Below are positions 24,102 through 31,889 of a stretch of DNA of 35,957 bases, in pieces. The translations under genes and the position numbers were made by a program. Origin of the DNA: Acidobacteriaceae bacterium (GTDB lineage: Bacteria; Acidobacteriota; Terriglobia; Terriglobales; Acidobacteriaceae). The notes under the pieces were generated by a model. That model saw only the letters and a program-made list of their open reading frames with translations, made no database searches and had not been told where the DNA came from. The stretch spans positions 1-35,957 of the forward strand of contig PLIO01000110.1 of assembly GCA_003140075.1 (NCBI GenBank), given 5' to 3'. Numbering within the stretch: the first letter of the stretch is position 1; each line of letters opens with the position of its first letter.

Positions 24102-25817
24102 TCACATGCCGTCGTAATTCGGCCCCCCGCCGCCTTCCGGTGGCACCCAAGTGATGATCTGGTAGGGGTCGGCGATGTCGCAGGTTTTGCAGTGGACGCA
24201 ATTCGATGGATTCAGGCTGATGCGTTTGCCGTCGGGCTGTGTTGGGTCGTCGACCAATTCGTAGACGTTCGCCGGACAGAAATTCTGGCAGGGGCTGCCA
24301 AATTCTTTCACGCAGCGCGTGTTGCAAATATTGGTATCGTCAATCACCAGGTGCGCAGGCTGGTCTTCTTCGTGCTTGGTACCGGAGTGGTAGAGGTCAG
24401 TGAGTTTATCGAAAGTAAGCTTGCCGTCGCCCTTGGCGGGGCCGAGCAGGTGAGCTTCCGCGCCTCCATCAGCAGGCAGGTCGGGGAGCTTGCGCATGTG
24501 CTCGTAGCCGGCCTTTGCCAGATAGCGATTGCGGAGTCCGCGTCCGCCGGTGATCATTTGCAAACCGGTGTGGAGCATACCAGCATAGAATCCGTGCTCA
24601 AAGCCCTGGTGCATGTTGCGCACTTTCCAGAGCTCGTCTTTGATCCAGCTGGATTCCACTTTCTTCTGGTATTCGCCGAGCACGGCGGCTGACGGATCGT
24701 CTTTCTTCAGCGCTTCGAACGCAGTCTCTGCAGCCAGCATGCCGCTCTTGATGGCCAGATGAATTCCCTTGAGGCGCGCGGAGTTTACGAAGCCTGCGGA
24801 GTCGCCCAGGATCATCCAGCCGTTGCCCGCGACCGGCGGGACCGCCCACCAGCCGCCGTAAGGCATGGACTTCGCGCCGTAACGGATCATCTTGCCGCCT
24901 TCGAGTAACTTCGCGACGAAGGGATGCCGCTTGAATTCCTGCAGCACGCGCTGCGGGTCGAGGCGCGGGTCGGGATAGTCGAGTCCGGTAACGAAGCCGA
25001 GCGAGACGACATTGTCTTTCGAGCCGTAAATCCACGCACCCCCGTATTCTTTCGTGGTGAGCGGCCAGCCCATGGTGTAGATAACCTCGCCGGGCGCGAT
25101 GCGGCCAGCCGGAACTTCCCAGAGTTCCTTTACGCCGACGCCGTAGGTTTGCGGATTGGCATTTTTCGCGAGATCGAATTTCGAGACGAGCTGTTTGGTT
25201 AGCGATCCGCGAGGGCCTTCGGCTAGGATGACAATCTTGGCGTTGAGATCGTATCCCGGCTCGAAGTTGGATTTCTGGTGACCCTCTTTGTCCACGCCTT
25301 TATCGTCGGTGCGGACTCCGGTGACGCGGTTGCCGTCATATAGAAGCTCGGAGCCGGCGAATCCGGTGAAGATAGTGATGCCCGTCTCTTCCACCTTGCT
25401 GCCGAGCCACTTCACGAAACGATTCAGCGAGATGACGTAATTGCCGTGATCGCGCAGTGGCGGGGGCGTGATCGGCAGCTTGAACTTGCTCTTCTCGGTG
25501 AGAAAGTAAACGGCTTCCTTCGTGACTTCGGCGTCAAGTGGAGCCTCTTTCTCGAATCCAGGAAGCAGTTCGCGCATGGAGCGGGGATCGAGCAGCGCTC
25601 CGGAAAGACAGTGCTGGCCGATCTCGCGGGCCTTTTCGAGCACGTAGATGTTTTCTTTGCTGAGGGGCGAGTCGGGATGGGCGGCGTTGTGCACGTCGAT
25701 AAGCTGCGACAGGCGCAGGGCACAGGCCATGCCCGCGGGGCCGCCGCCGACGATGACAACGTCGGCCGGCATCTGCGGGCGCTCGATGCCTTCTATTGGT
25801 TTGCGGAAGATCAGCAT
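24102..25817 (-). CDS. etfD: Electron transfer flavoprotein-ubiquinone oxidoreductase
   Basis: ETF-QO is the membrane-associated flavoenzyme that passes electrons from reduced ETF to the quinone pool. The 571-residue protein shows the FAD dinucleotide motif ADVVIVGGGPAGMACALRLS (residues about 19-38), the WAVPPVAGNGWMILGDSAGFVNSARLKGIHLAI FAD segment, and a C-terminal iron-sulfur domain with NICNTRCVKEFGSPCQNFCP and NPSNCVHCKTCDIADP, whose four distal cysteines bind a 4Fe-4S cluster. Length matches the family. The start codon lies inside a heptamer array with no Shine-Dalgarno. It sits with etfA and etfB, so the electron path from acyl-CoA-type dehydrogenases to quinone is encoded together. 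Confidence 0.95.
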   Translation of the reverse strand: MLIFRKPIEGIERPQMPADVVIVGGGPAGMACALRLSQLIDVHNAAHPDSPLSKENIYVLEKAREIGQHCLSGALLDPRSMRELLPGFEKEAPLDAEVTKEAVYFLTEKSKFKLPITPPPLRDHGNYVISLNRFVKWLGSKVEETGITIFTGFAGSELLYDGNRVTGVRTDDKGVDKEGHQKSNFEPGYDLNAKIVILAEGPRGSLTKQLVSKFDLAKNANPQTYGVGVKELWEVPAGRIAPGEVIYTMGWPLTTKEYGGAWIYGSKDNVVSLGFVTGLDYPDPRLDPQRVLQEFKRHPFVAKLLEGGKMIRYGAKSMPYGGWWAVPPVAGNGWMILGDSAGFVNSARLKGIHLAIKSGMLAAETAFEALKKDDPSAAVLGEYQKKVESSWIKDELWKVRNMHQGFEHGFYAGMLHTGLQMITGGRGLRNRYLAKAGYEHMRKLPDLPADGGAEAHLLGPAKGDGKLTFDKLTDLYHSGTKHEEDQPAHLVIDDTNICNTRCVKEFGSPCQNFCPANVYELVDDPTQPDGKRISLNPSNCVHCKTCDIADPYQIITWVPPEGGGGPNYDGM

Positions 25818-25841
25818 TCGGCAATTAGCACTTAGCCAACC
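25814..25841. repeat. Heptamer array over the ETF-QO start
   Basis: Units GCATTCG, GCAATTA, GCACTTA and GCCAACC in perfect register; the first one contains the ETF-QO start codon. No inverted heptamer partner is present, but a 10-base version of the inverted architecture begins 10 bases later. Confidence 0.78.
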
Positions 25842-25850
25842 AACTTTTTC

Positions 25851-26082
25851 GCCACAGATTCACACTGATCAACGCGGATCATTTCTTCTTTTTCTCGTCA
25901 AAGACATCAGCGGCGGTCCCTCTCTTCTCGAATCAGCTCGGCGCTGTCTGTGAGTATTCCCTGCCTTTCCCGAATCTGCTCCCGGCGCTCTCGGATGCGA
26001 GCCAACAATTGGTCGTAATCGTTGGAACTCTCGGGCTTGTCATCTTGTGGTTTATCCGTGTTCATCCGTGTGAATCCGTGGC
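25851..26082. repeat. Inverted pair of 10-base tandem repeats
   Basis: The left arm (25851-25881) and the inverse complement of the right arm (26052-26082) agree at 26 of 31 positions. Each arm has three units of about 10 bases related to CACGGATTCA. The loop of about 170 bases contains most of a candidate small gene, whose ATG lies in the right arm. The phrase CACGGATTCACACGGAT is found in many bacterial genomes as a dispersed repeat, by memory and not checked. Confidence 0.75.
25907..26065 (-). CDS. Candidate small charged protein (52 aa)
   Basis: A frame of 52 codons begins MNTDKPQDDKPESSNDYDQL and continues LARIRERREQ, IRERQGILTD, SAELIREERDRR. The composition, rich in R, E and Q in helical heptads with no stop, looks like a real short coiled coil and not like shadow sequence. 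It lies between etfA and the ETF-QO gene on the same strand, 25 bases after the etfA stop. The ATG (26063-26065) is inside a 10-base repeat arm and no Shine-Dalgarno is visible. I do not recognise the family. A regulatory or assembly role for ETF would be speculation. Confidence 0.5.
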   Translation of the reverse strand: MNTDKPQDDKPESSNDYDQLLARIRERREQIRERQGILTDSAELIREERDRR

Positions 26083-26090
26083 CATGAAGT

Positions 26091-27086
26091 TCAACTCCCC
26101 GCCTTCGCCTTCTTCACTTCTTCAATCAGCGGTGGGACGATGTCGAAAAGATTCCCCACGATTGCATAGTCCGCAATCTCGAAAATTGGCGCTTCGGAAT
26201 CCTTGTTCACGGCGATGATGGTCCGCGAGCCTTTCATGCCGACGATGTGCTGGATCGCGCCGCTGATGCCGAGCGCGAGATAAAGCTTGGGCGCGACCGT
26301 CTGGCCTGAAGACCCGATCTGGCGATCCATGGGAAGCCAGCCCGAGTCGCAGATCGGTCGCGATGCGGCCAGGTCTCCGCCAAGAGCCTCGGCCAGTTGC
26401 TTGGCGATCTCGATATTCTTTTGCTCTTTGATACCCCGTCCGACCGAGACAATGATTTCGGCTTGCGTCAGGTCGACAGCCTGCTTGGCTTCTTTGAACA
26501 CTTCCTGCGGTTTGTTGCGGATGACTCCATCGGCGATGTCGACCGTTACCGTTTCAACCGGAACTGCGCTCGCGCCCGCCTCAGCCTTATCGCCACGAAA
26601 CGCGCCGTTCTGGAACGTGGCAAACCAGGGAGCGTCGGAGGTGAAGCTGACGTCGGCGGCCAGCTTGCCCTGAAACATCTGGCGTGTGAAAACTAGCTTG
26701 CCATTCTCGTGTTTGAAGCCGATGCAGTCGCTGATCACGGTGCGTCCCATCGCCGTAGCGAGCTTGGGGACAAAGTCGCGCACCTGATAGGTGTGGGGCA
26801 TCAGCACCAGCTTGGGCTGCTTCACAATGAGGAGTTGCTTGAGCGCGGCAGCGAAGGCATCAGGCGTGTAAGGCTCGAGCTTGGGCGATTCGACGGCGTA
26901 GACCTTCGCCACTTTCTTCGTGGCCACTTCCGCCGCGAAGGCAGACGCACTGCCTCCGACGACGGCAGCTTCGAGAGTCCAACCAGTGGCCGCAGCAATT
27001 GCCTGGCCGGCAGTGATGGTCTCCCAGGAGACGCGGTTGAGTTTGCCTTCGCGTTGTTCGACGACTACGAGGATGGTGTCAGCCAT
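26091..27086 (-). CDS. etfA: Electron transfer flavoprotein alpha subunit
   Basis: The FAD-binding alpha subunit of ETF, which takes electrons from several dehydrogenases and hands them to ETF-QO. The 331-residue protein begins [22 protein letters not shown], and the C-terminal FAD domain shows [110 protein letters not shown] in segments typical of EtfA. GAAGGATTAA before the ATG is a good ribosome-binding site. It is separated from etfB by a methyltransferase gene, an unusual arrangement. Confidence 0.95.
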   Translation of the reverse strand: MADTILVVVEQREGKLNRVSWETITAGQAIAAATGWTLEAAVVGGSASAFAAEVATKKVAKVYAVESPKLEPYTPDAFAAALKQLLIVKQPKLVLMPHTYQVRDFVPKLATAMGRTVISDCIGFKHENGKLVFTRQMFQGKLAADVSFTSDAPWFATFQNGAFRGDKAEAGASAVPVETVTVDIADGVIRNKPQEVFKEAKQAVDLTQAEIIVSVGRGIKEQKNIEIAKQLAEALGGDLAASRPICDSGWLPMDRQIGSSGQTVAPKLYLALGISGAIQHIVGMKGSRTIIAVNKDSEAPIFEIADYAIVGNLFDIVPPLIEEVKKAKAGS

Positions 27087-27183
27087 TTAATCCTTCACGA
27101 GCTGCATTTTATGGTGCCGTCCTTGTGGACGATGCCTAGATCCGTTGAGCCTGCTGCTGTTGCGACGAGATCCGCTCCGTGGC

Positions 27184-27960
27184 TCAGCTCTTGATCGCCA
27201 CAAAGCGAAGGCGCATATAGTCGGCGGTCCAGCGCCCCTGAGAATCGCGCAGAACCGGTTTAAGCAAAGCCGTGACTTCGTCAAGAAAATCGTCGCGCTC
27301 ATTCTGCGCAAGCGCGGCGCAGAATGGATTGGCGAATGTCTCTAACCACCCGCGCATTCCGGTTGGCAGCGGCGTGGGGCGGGGGATTAATTGCACACTC
27401 TGCGGCACGAAGCCGGCCCGCCGCAGACGCGTTTCGTATTCGTCGACAGTCGGAAAATACCACGGAATCCACGAAGGGGCATCCGGAATGCCCCGGCGCT
27501 CAAGTGCGACCATCAGCGCAACAGCAATTGCGCTGACGCAGCCGTGACCGCCCAATTCCCCAACGAACCTTCCTCCCGACACTAAGGCGCGGAATGCGCC
27601 TCTGATCGGCGAGTCCGGATCGTCGTTCACCCAGTGCAGCGCGGCATTGGAAAAGACTGCGTCGAATTCGTTCGCAAACGTCAGCGATCTGGCGTCCATC
27701 ATCCTCGCATCAATCCCGCGCAGGCGCGCGGCGGCAATCATGTCGGGAGAATTGTCGATGCCGATCACCTGGGCACCGAGCGCGACCAGTTTTTCAGTGA
27801 GGACTCCATCTCCGCAACCCAGATCGAGAATGCGCTCACCGGGCTGCAGCTGGAGCAAATCCAACACAGGCTGCCCCAGCGCCGGCACGAAGTGAGCGTT
27901 GGCCGCATAGCCAGCCGCATTCCAATTCTGGAGGGACGGGGATGGGGACGAAAGGGTCAC
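27184..27960 (-). CDS. Class I SAM-dependent methyltransferase
   Basis: A 258-residue methyltransferase of the Tam/UbiE-like class. Motif I is RILDLGCGDGVLTEKLVALGA (residues about 43-63), followed by QVIGIDNSPDMIAAARLRGI and DARMMDARSLTF. The post-motif FDAVFSNAALHWVNDDP is close to trans-aconitate methyltransferase-like proteins, and the C-terminal part keeps GMRGWLETFANPF. The start is a GTG at 27958-27960 with AAAGGA upstream. It lies between etfB and etfA on the same strand. The substrate is unknown and no link with ETF is established. Confidence 0.85.
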   Translation of the reverse strand: MTLSSPSPSLQNWNAAGYAANAHFVPALGQPVLDLLQLQPGERILDLGCGDGVLTEKLVALGAQVIGIDNSPDMIAAARLRGIDARMMDARSLTFANEFDAVFSNAALHWVNDDPDSPIRGAFRALVSGGRFVGELGGHGCVSAIAVALMVALERRGIPDAPSWIPWYFPTVDEYETRLRRAGFVPQSVQLIPRPTPLPTGMRGWLETFANPFCAALAQNERDDFLDEVTALLKPVLRDSQGRWTADYMRLRFVAIKS

Positions 27961-28016
27961 GTCACGAAATCCTTTAGGTAAAAATAATTTGATCTTCTCT
28001 CAATCGACACGATCCT

Positions 28017-28787
28017 TTACAACACGCGTAACTCGTTGCGCAGTTTATCCACCAACTTCTTCGCGATCTCGGCGGGCGAGCCTTCGATGTGTTCGGTCTT
28101 CTTCGTTTTCTGCGGCACGTAGAGGCGCTCGATCTTCTGCAGGTTCTCGCCAATCGCCGACTGCACTTCGGCCAGCGAAACTTTTCGCAGCGGCTTGTTT
28201 TTCGCCTGCTTGATGCCGATCAGCGTGGCATAGCGCAGCTTGTTGATGCCGGACTGAATCGTGAGCACGGCGGGCAGCGGCATGTCCACAAACTGAAAGA
28301 ATCCGGCCTCGAGTTCGCGCTTCACGCGAATGCCGGATTCGTTTTTTTCAATCTGCATGATGATGGTGGCGTGGGGCCAGCCCAGCAATTCGGCGAGGAT
28401 GACGCCGGTCTGCGCGTAGCCGTAGTCGTCGGACTGCAGGCCGGTGAAGATCAAGTCGAAGGTTTCGTCTTTGATCGCGGCGGCAAAGGCTTTCGCCGTA
28501 TTGAAGGCGTCGAGTCCGACGAAAGCGCTGTCTTCGAGATGGATGGCGCGGTCCGCGCCCTTGGCCAGCGCTTCGCGCAGCACCTGCTGAGCACGCGCCG
28601 GACCGGAGGTGATGACCACCACCTCTCCGCCGTGCTTCTCCTTCTGGCGCAGCGCTTCTTCGAGCGCGTAGGCATCGGGCTCGTTCACTTCATAGGAGAC
28701 GTCTTCGCGGATCCACGCCGCGCTTTCGTTGAGCTTGAGCGGCGCATCTTTCTGCGGCACCTGCTTCATGCAAACCAGGATTTTCAA
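28017..28787 (-). CDS. etfB: Electron transfer flavoprotein beta subunit (TTG start)
   Basis: The beta subunit of ETF, which binds AMP and docks partner dehydrogenases. The 256-residue protein reads KILVCMKQVPQKDAPLKLNE at the N-terminus. It then has NEPDAYALEEALRQKE, VITSGPARAQQVLREALAKGADRAIHLED, the family signature segment FTGLQSDDYGYAQTGVILAELLGWPHATI, and PAVLTIQSGINKLRYATLIGIKQAK. The start is TTG at 28785-28787 because AGGAGTAATTCA lies directly upstream at ideal spacing; a GTG 18 bases earlier is less likely. It is the first ETF gene of the cluster, downstream of the Zn-ribbon gene across a heptamer-hairpin gap. Confidence 0.94.
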   Translation of the reverse strand: MKILVCMKQVPQKDAPLKLNESAAWIREDVSYEVNEPDAYALEEALRQKEKHGGEVVVITSGPARAQQVLREALAKGADRAIHLEDSAFVGLDAFNTAKAFAAAIKDETFDLIFTGLQSDDYGYAQTGVILAELLGWPHATIIMQIEKNESGIRVKRELEAGFFQFVDMPLPAVLTIQSGINKLRYATLIGIKQAKNKPLRKVSLAEVQSAIGENLQKIERLYVPQKTKKTEHIEGSPAEIAKKLVDKLRNELRVL

Positions 28788-28824
28788 TGAATTACTCCTG
28801 CGCACAAACAGAAGAGTATAAACC

Positions 28825-28920
28825 AGCGCTTAGCATTCAGCACTCGGCATTCGGCCAGCTTTGTTGGAGAACTGAACTGGACCGGCTGAATGCTGATTAC
28901 TGAATGCTGAACGCTATTCG
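28825..28920. repeat. Inverted heptamer array, Zn-ribbon gene-etfB gap
   Basis: Left units are GCGCTTA, GCATTCA, GCACTCG, GCATTCG and GCCAGCT (28826-28860). Right units are GCTGAAT, GCTGATT, ACTGAAT, GCTGAAC and GCTATTC (28885-28919). Positions 28825-28859 and 28881-28915 agree at 26 of 35 positions, and most differences are transitions. The loop is 21 bases. The right array contains the stop codon of the Zn-ribbon gene. Confidence 0.85.
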
Positions 28921-29189
28921 GTGAAGACGACTGACTGCACGCCCGAGATTTCAAACCGTTTGCGGCAGCGCATATTCTTGCAGGCCATCAAGTCGTCTTT
29001 GCGCAGCATGTAGGAGCGGGCTTTGGCGAAGCGGGCCCGGTCGCGTTCGTCGGCGCGTCCGGCAAGCTGGCGCTTCTTGGTACGCACCACCCAGGTGACC
29101 TCGTACTCCGCTGGCTGATGGCAGTGGGGACAGTTTAACGTCGCTGGTTTCTTTTCTGTGCGTTCGTCGAAAAAATCGCGTTCTTCCAT
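28914..29189 (-). CDS. Small zinc-ribbon-like protein
   Basis: A 91-residue hydrophilic protein of unknown function. Two cysteine pairs, NCPHCHQ (near residue 19) and MACKNMRCRKRF (near residue 69), could hold one zinc ion in a ribbon, separated by a basic linker rich in R and K. The ATG at 29187-29189 opens a frame beginning MEERDFFDERTEKKPATLNC. It has no obvious partner; it lies upstream of the ETF genes on the same strand, separated from etfB by an intergenic array. Nucleic-acid binding is suggested only by the ribbon and charge. Confidence 0.65.
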   Translation of the reverse strand: MEERDFFDERTEKKPATLNCPHCHQPAEYEVTWVVRTKKRQLAGRADERDRARFAKARSYMLRKDDLMACKNMRCRKRFEISGVQSVVFTE

Positions 29190-29195
29190 GAGATC

Positions 29196-29257
29196 GTCGT
29201 TGGTCCCTTCGCTCAGCTCAGGGCAAGCTAAAAACAGTCGTTAGTCGTTGGCCGGTC
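29196..29257. repeat. Interrupted heptamer array with dispersed repeat inside
   Basis: Units GTCGTTG and GTCCCTT (29196-29209), then after an interruption GTCGTTA, GTCGTTG and GCCGGTC (29237-29257). The interruption contains the second copy of the 20-base dispersed repeat (29217-29236). The array starts 7 bases from the start codon of the Zn-ribbon gene. Confidence 0.65.
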
Positions 29258-29363
29258 ATACGCTTTCGCAAACGCCAACCTTCGATCCAACCGCAAAGAT
29301 TGATTATTACAGTTTTGCCACAGACAAAGCTATGGCAACATGAAGGCTGAGGTACGCAGAAGA

Positions 29364-29531
29364 ATGGCGCGCAAGAAGAAGGTAAAGCGGTTTCGCGCGG
29401 TGCAGGCGGTGAAGGAGTTGGCGCGGGAACGAATCGGTGAACCCCCGGCAGCGAAGGTGGTTCCGCACAAGAAGAAGAATCCGGCAAAGCACAAACCCAC
29501 GCTAGGAAGGCTGCTGGAAGAAAGCGAGTGA
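29364..29531 (+). CDS. Small basic protein (55 aa)
   Basis: A strongly basic 55-residue protein, MARKKKVKRFRAVQAVKELA, then RERIGEPPAAKVV and PHKKKNPAKHKPTLGRLLEESE. The frame also opens at an ATG at 29340, adding MKAEVRRR; I prefer 29364 because of GAGG upstream and the MARKKK start. It is on the plus strand between two minus-strand genes. The lysine- and arginine-rich composition suggests nucleic-acid or ribosome association, but no domain is recognised. It is monocistronic, with the next gene convergent. Confidence 0.6.
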   Translation: MARKKKVKRFRAVQAVKELARERIGEPPAAKVVPHKKKNPAKHKPTLGRLLEESE

Positions 29532-29563
29532 CAGTCGTGAACTGGCCGGTTATCCGCCCTTGC

Positions 29564-30253
29564 TCAATTAAACGTTGCAGTCACCGTGGTGTCGCTTTCC
29601 ATTAGGAGAATGCAGGTGGAGGTTCCAGTGCAGCCGCCAGACCAACCTCCGAAGGTTGAGGGCGCAATTGGAGTGGCGGTGAGGTTAACGGTGGTACCGG
29701 CCGGAAAACTGTCAACGCAGCTGATCGCTGTGCTTGCGCAACTGAAAGTAGGACTGGTTACAGTTCCCGTACCGCTGCCTAGGAAGTTAACGGTTAGAAT
29801 CGGCGCCGCGCTGCCGCCCCCGCCCGTGTTGGTGAAACAGACGACGCTGGCGGCCATGGAGCCAGTTACGATAGCCCCGGAAGAAGACACACCTGACCCG
29901 TCGGCGTTCGTAGTTAGCGTGGCCGAAATCAGAGTATTTGGGCCACAAACCACGCCCGTTGCGGTAATCAGTCCCGTAGAACTGACCGTGACCTCCTGGT
30001 TGTCGCTCGATGCCCAAGTCACCTGGCTCGTAATATCCTTAGTGACGGGTGGGTGAACATAGGTGCCTAACGCTGTCAGCTGTGTGGTCAGCCCCGCGTC
30101 GGCGCCCACGGGAATATTCGAGGCGCCAAAAGTCACTGATCCAGGCTGAACGGTGATGGACACCAGTTCCTGCGGGTCCCCGCAACTGGAAACACTCAGC
30201 AGCGTAATCGCGGCGATGATAAGGGCGGCAATGCTGAACCACTTCCGGTTCAT
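29564..30253 (-). CDS. Ig-like lipoprotein with InlB-type C-terminal repeat
   Basis: A 229-residue predicted lipoprotein. The signal WFSIAALIIAAITLLSVSSC ends in a lipobox cysteine near residue 24. A BIG2-like domain follows (LVSITVQPGSVTFGASNIPV to VTWASSDNQEVTVSSTGLIT), then a glycine-rich linker. The C-terminal module (VNFLGSGTGTVTSPTFSCAS to FGGWSGGCTGTSTCILLMES) resembles divergent InlB B-repeats, with a GGWSGxC motif common in secreted bacterial proteins. AGGAGTCAGG precedes the ATG. It probably acts at the cell surface. Confidence 0.8.
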   Translation of the reverse strand: MNRKWFSIAALIIAAITLLSVSSCGDPQELVSITVQPGSVTFGASNIPVGADAGLTTQLTALGTYVHPPVTKDITSQVTWASSDNQEVTVSSTGLITATGVVCGPNTLISATLTTNADGSGVSSSGAIVTGSMAASVVCFTNTGGGGSAAPILTVNFLGSGTGTVTSPTFSCASTAISCVDSFPAGTTVNLTATPIAPSTFGGWSGGCTGTSTCILLMESDTTVTATFN

Positions 30254-30369
30254 CCTGACTCCTGGGACCGAGCGGTCGACTTAAACGCGCACGCAACGGG
30301 GAAATCGTAAATTTAGTCAAAGGCGGGGCAAAAAGCAACTATATAAGAGCCGGATATGAGCGCCGTCCG

Positions 30370-31419
30370 TCACCCCTTCACTGCCTCCGCCACCACCTTC
30401 ACGAAATCGCGGATGTCGTCTTCGGTCGTATCAAACGAGCACATCCAGCGCACGATCGATTCTTCCTCGACCCATATATAGAAGAAGTAATGCTGCTTGA
30501 TCTTTTCGATGGAGTGGCGCGGGATCTGGGCGAAGACCCCGTTGGCTTCCACCTTCCACACGACTTTGATTTCCGGGATGCGGCTGATTTCCTTTTCCAG
30601 CAGGCGAGCCATGCGGTTGGCATGTTCGGCGCTGCGGCACCAGAGATCGTTGCTGAGCAGAGCCTCAAATTGAGCGGCAATGAAGCGCATCTTCGAGGCG
30701 AGCTGCATGCCCTGTTTACGCCGATAGAGGAAATCCTGGCTCAATCCCGGCTGGAAAAACACTACCGCCTCGCCGCCCAGGATTCCATTCTTGGTGCCGC
30801 CGAAGGAGAGCACATCCACGCCTAAATCGCGCGTGGCCCGGCGGAGGTTCTGGCCGAGCGAGGCGGCCGCATTGGCAATGCGAGCGCCGTCCATATGCAG
30901 GAACATGTCATGCTCATGGGCGAAGCTGGCCAATGCCCGAACTTCTTCCGGTTGGTAGACCGTCCCCATCTCAGTGGATTGCGTAATCGAGATGACGCGG
31001 GGCTGGGAGTGGTGTTGATCGCCAATACCGTGGTAGGCGTCGCGTACGGAATCCAGGCTGATCTTGCCATCCTGTTGCGGCAGTGGAATCAACTTGCAGC
31101 CGGTGTGCTTCTCCGGTGCGCCGCATTCGTCCACGTAGATGTGGGCATAAGCGCTGCACAGTACTGAGTCAAAGGACTGGGTCAGGCTCTGCAGGCCGAG
31201 GACATTCGCGCCGGTCCCATTGAAGGTGAAAAAGACTGCGATGTCGGAGCCAAAGTGCTCTTCGAACTTCTTGATCGCCGAGCGAGTGTATGGGTCCTCG
31301 CCGTAGGCAACCACGTGGCCCTGGTTGGCGCGGGCGATGGCCTCTAGCATCTCAGGATGCACGCCGGCATTGTTATCGCTGGCGAAGCCGCGGGCAGGCT
31401 GGTTCGGCATTGATGGCAT
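30370..31419 (-). CDS. ltaE: Low-specificity L-threonine aldolase-type PLP lyase
   Basis: A 349-residue PLP-dependent lyase of the threonine-aldolase/beta-eliminating family, which splits threonine or allo-threonine to glycine and acetaldehyde. It shows GFASDNNAGVHPEMLEAIARA at the N-terminus, FTFNGTGANVLGL, the DECGAPEKHTG segment, LHMDGARIANAA (aspartate contacting PLP) and LSFGGTKNGILGGEAVV, whose lysine would be the Schiff-base residue. Length is normal. Two starts are possible, 31419 and 31410. It diverges from padR. Substrate range cannot be told from sequence alone. Confidence 0.9.
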   Translation of the reverse strand: MPSMPNQPARGFASDNNAGVHPEMLEAIARANQGHVVAYGEDPYTRSAIKKFEEHFGSDIAVFFTFNGTGANVLGLQSLTQSFDSVLCSAYAHIYVDECGAPEKHTGCKLIPLPQQDGKISLDSVRDAYHGIGDQHHSQPRVISITQSTEMGTVYQPEEVRALASFAHEHDMFLHMDGARIANAAASLGQNLRRATRDLGVDVLSFGGTKNGILGGEAVVFFQPGLSQDFLYRRKQGMQLASKMRFIAAQFEALLSNDLWCRSAEHANRMARLLEKEISRIPEIKVVWKVEANGVFAQIPRHSIEKIKQHYFFYIWVEEESIVRWMCSFDTTEDDIRDFVKVVAEAVKG

Positions 31420-31515
31420 ACTGGATAATCTAGCAGACTCGCAGAATCAGCTACGCTCGCCGATTGGCCGCAGGCCGACTGTTTCAAGCGTTGACCGGTT
31501 GCCCTCTTTCCCACC

Positions 31516-31555
31516 TTGACCTCTTGGGTTATTTGTTCTATAATCCAAAACAAAT
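31516..31555 (+). promoter_or_regulatory. Consensus padR promoter with inverted-repeat operator
   Basis: -35 TTGACC (31516-31521), a 17-base spacer and a perfect -10 TATAAT (31539-31544). The ATG is only 9 bases after the -10 box, so the transcript would be almost leaderless and there is no Shine-Dalgarno. ATTTGTT (31531-31537) and AACAAAT (31549-31555) form a perfect 7-base inverted repeat around the -10 box, a plausible autorepression site for PadR. Confidence 0.82.
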
Positions 31556-31889
31556 GAGACGGGGGGAACTTCTCGGATCGCTGGAGCACATAATCCTGTT
31601 AGCGCTGGCGCGCCTGGATGGAAGCGGCGCCCATGGAATGATCGTGCGACGCGAGATTGAAGAACGTATCGGCCGCAACATCTCTATCGGTGCCGTGTAC
31701 GCGACTTTGGAGCGGCTCGAAGCGAAGGGATACGTCAGTTCATTCACCGGCGAGCCGACCCCGGAACGTGGAGGCCGGGCGAAACGGTTGTTTCGCGTTG
31801 AGGCTGCCGGCAGGCGGGCACTGCAAGTATCGGAGGAAACCATTCGCAGCATGACGGCTGGATTAGAAAGCCGCTGGGAAGGTATATGA
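31554..31889 (+). CDS. PadR-family transcriptional regulator
   Basis: A 111-residue winged-helix repressor. The start MRRGELLGSLEHIILLALAR is typical of PadR, followed by the helix-turn-helix REIEERIGRNISIGAVYATL and the wing GGRAKRLFRVEAAGRRAL. PadR proteins sense ligands or membrane stress and repress their own operon. The gene overlaps the next one by four bases (ATGA), so the two are translationally coupled, the usual arrangement of PadR with a membrane partner in Acidobacteriota. The promoter has an inverted repeat at its core. Confidence 0.92.
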   Translation: MRRGELLGSLEHIILLALARLDGSGAHGMIVRREIEERIGRNISIGAVYATLERLEAKGYVSSFTGEPTPERGGRAKRLFRVEAAGRRALQVSEETIRSMTAGLESRWEGI

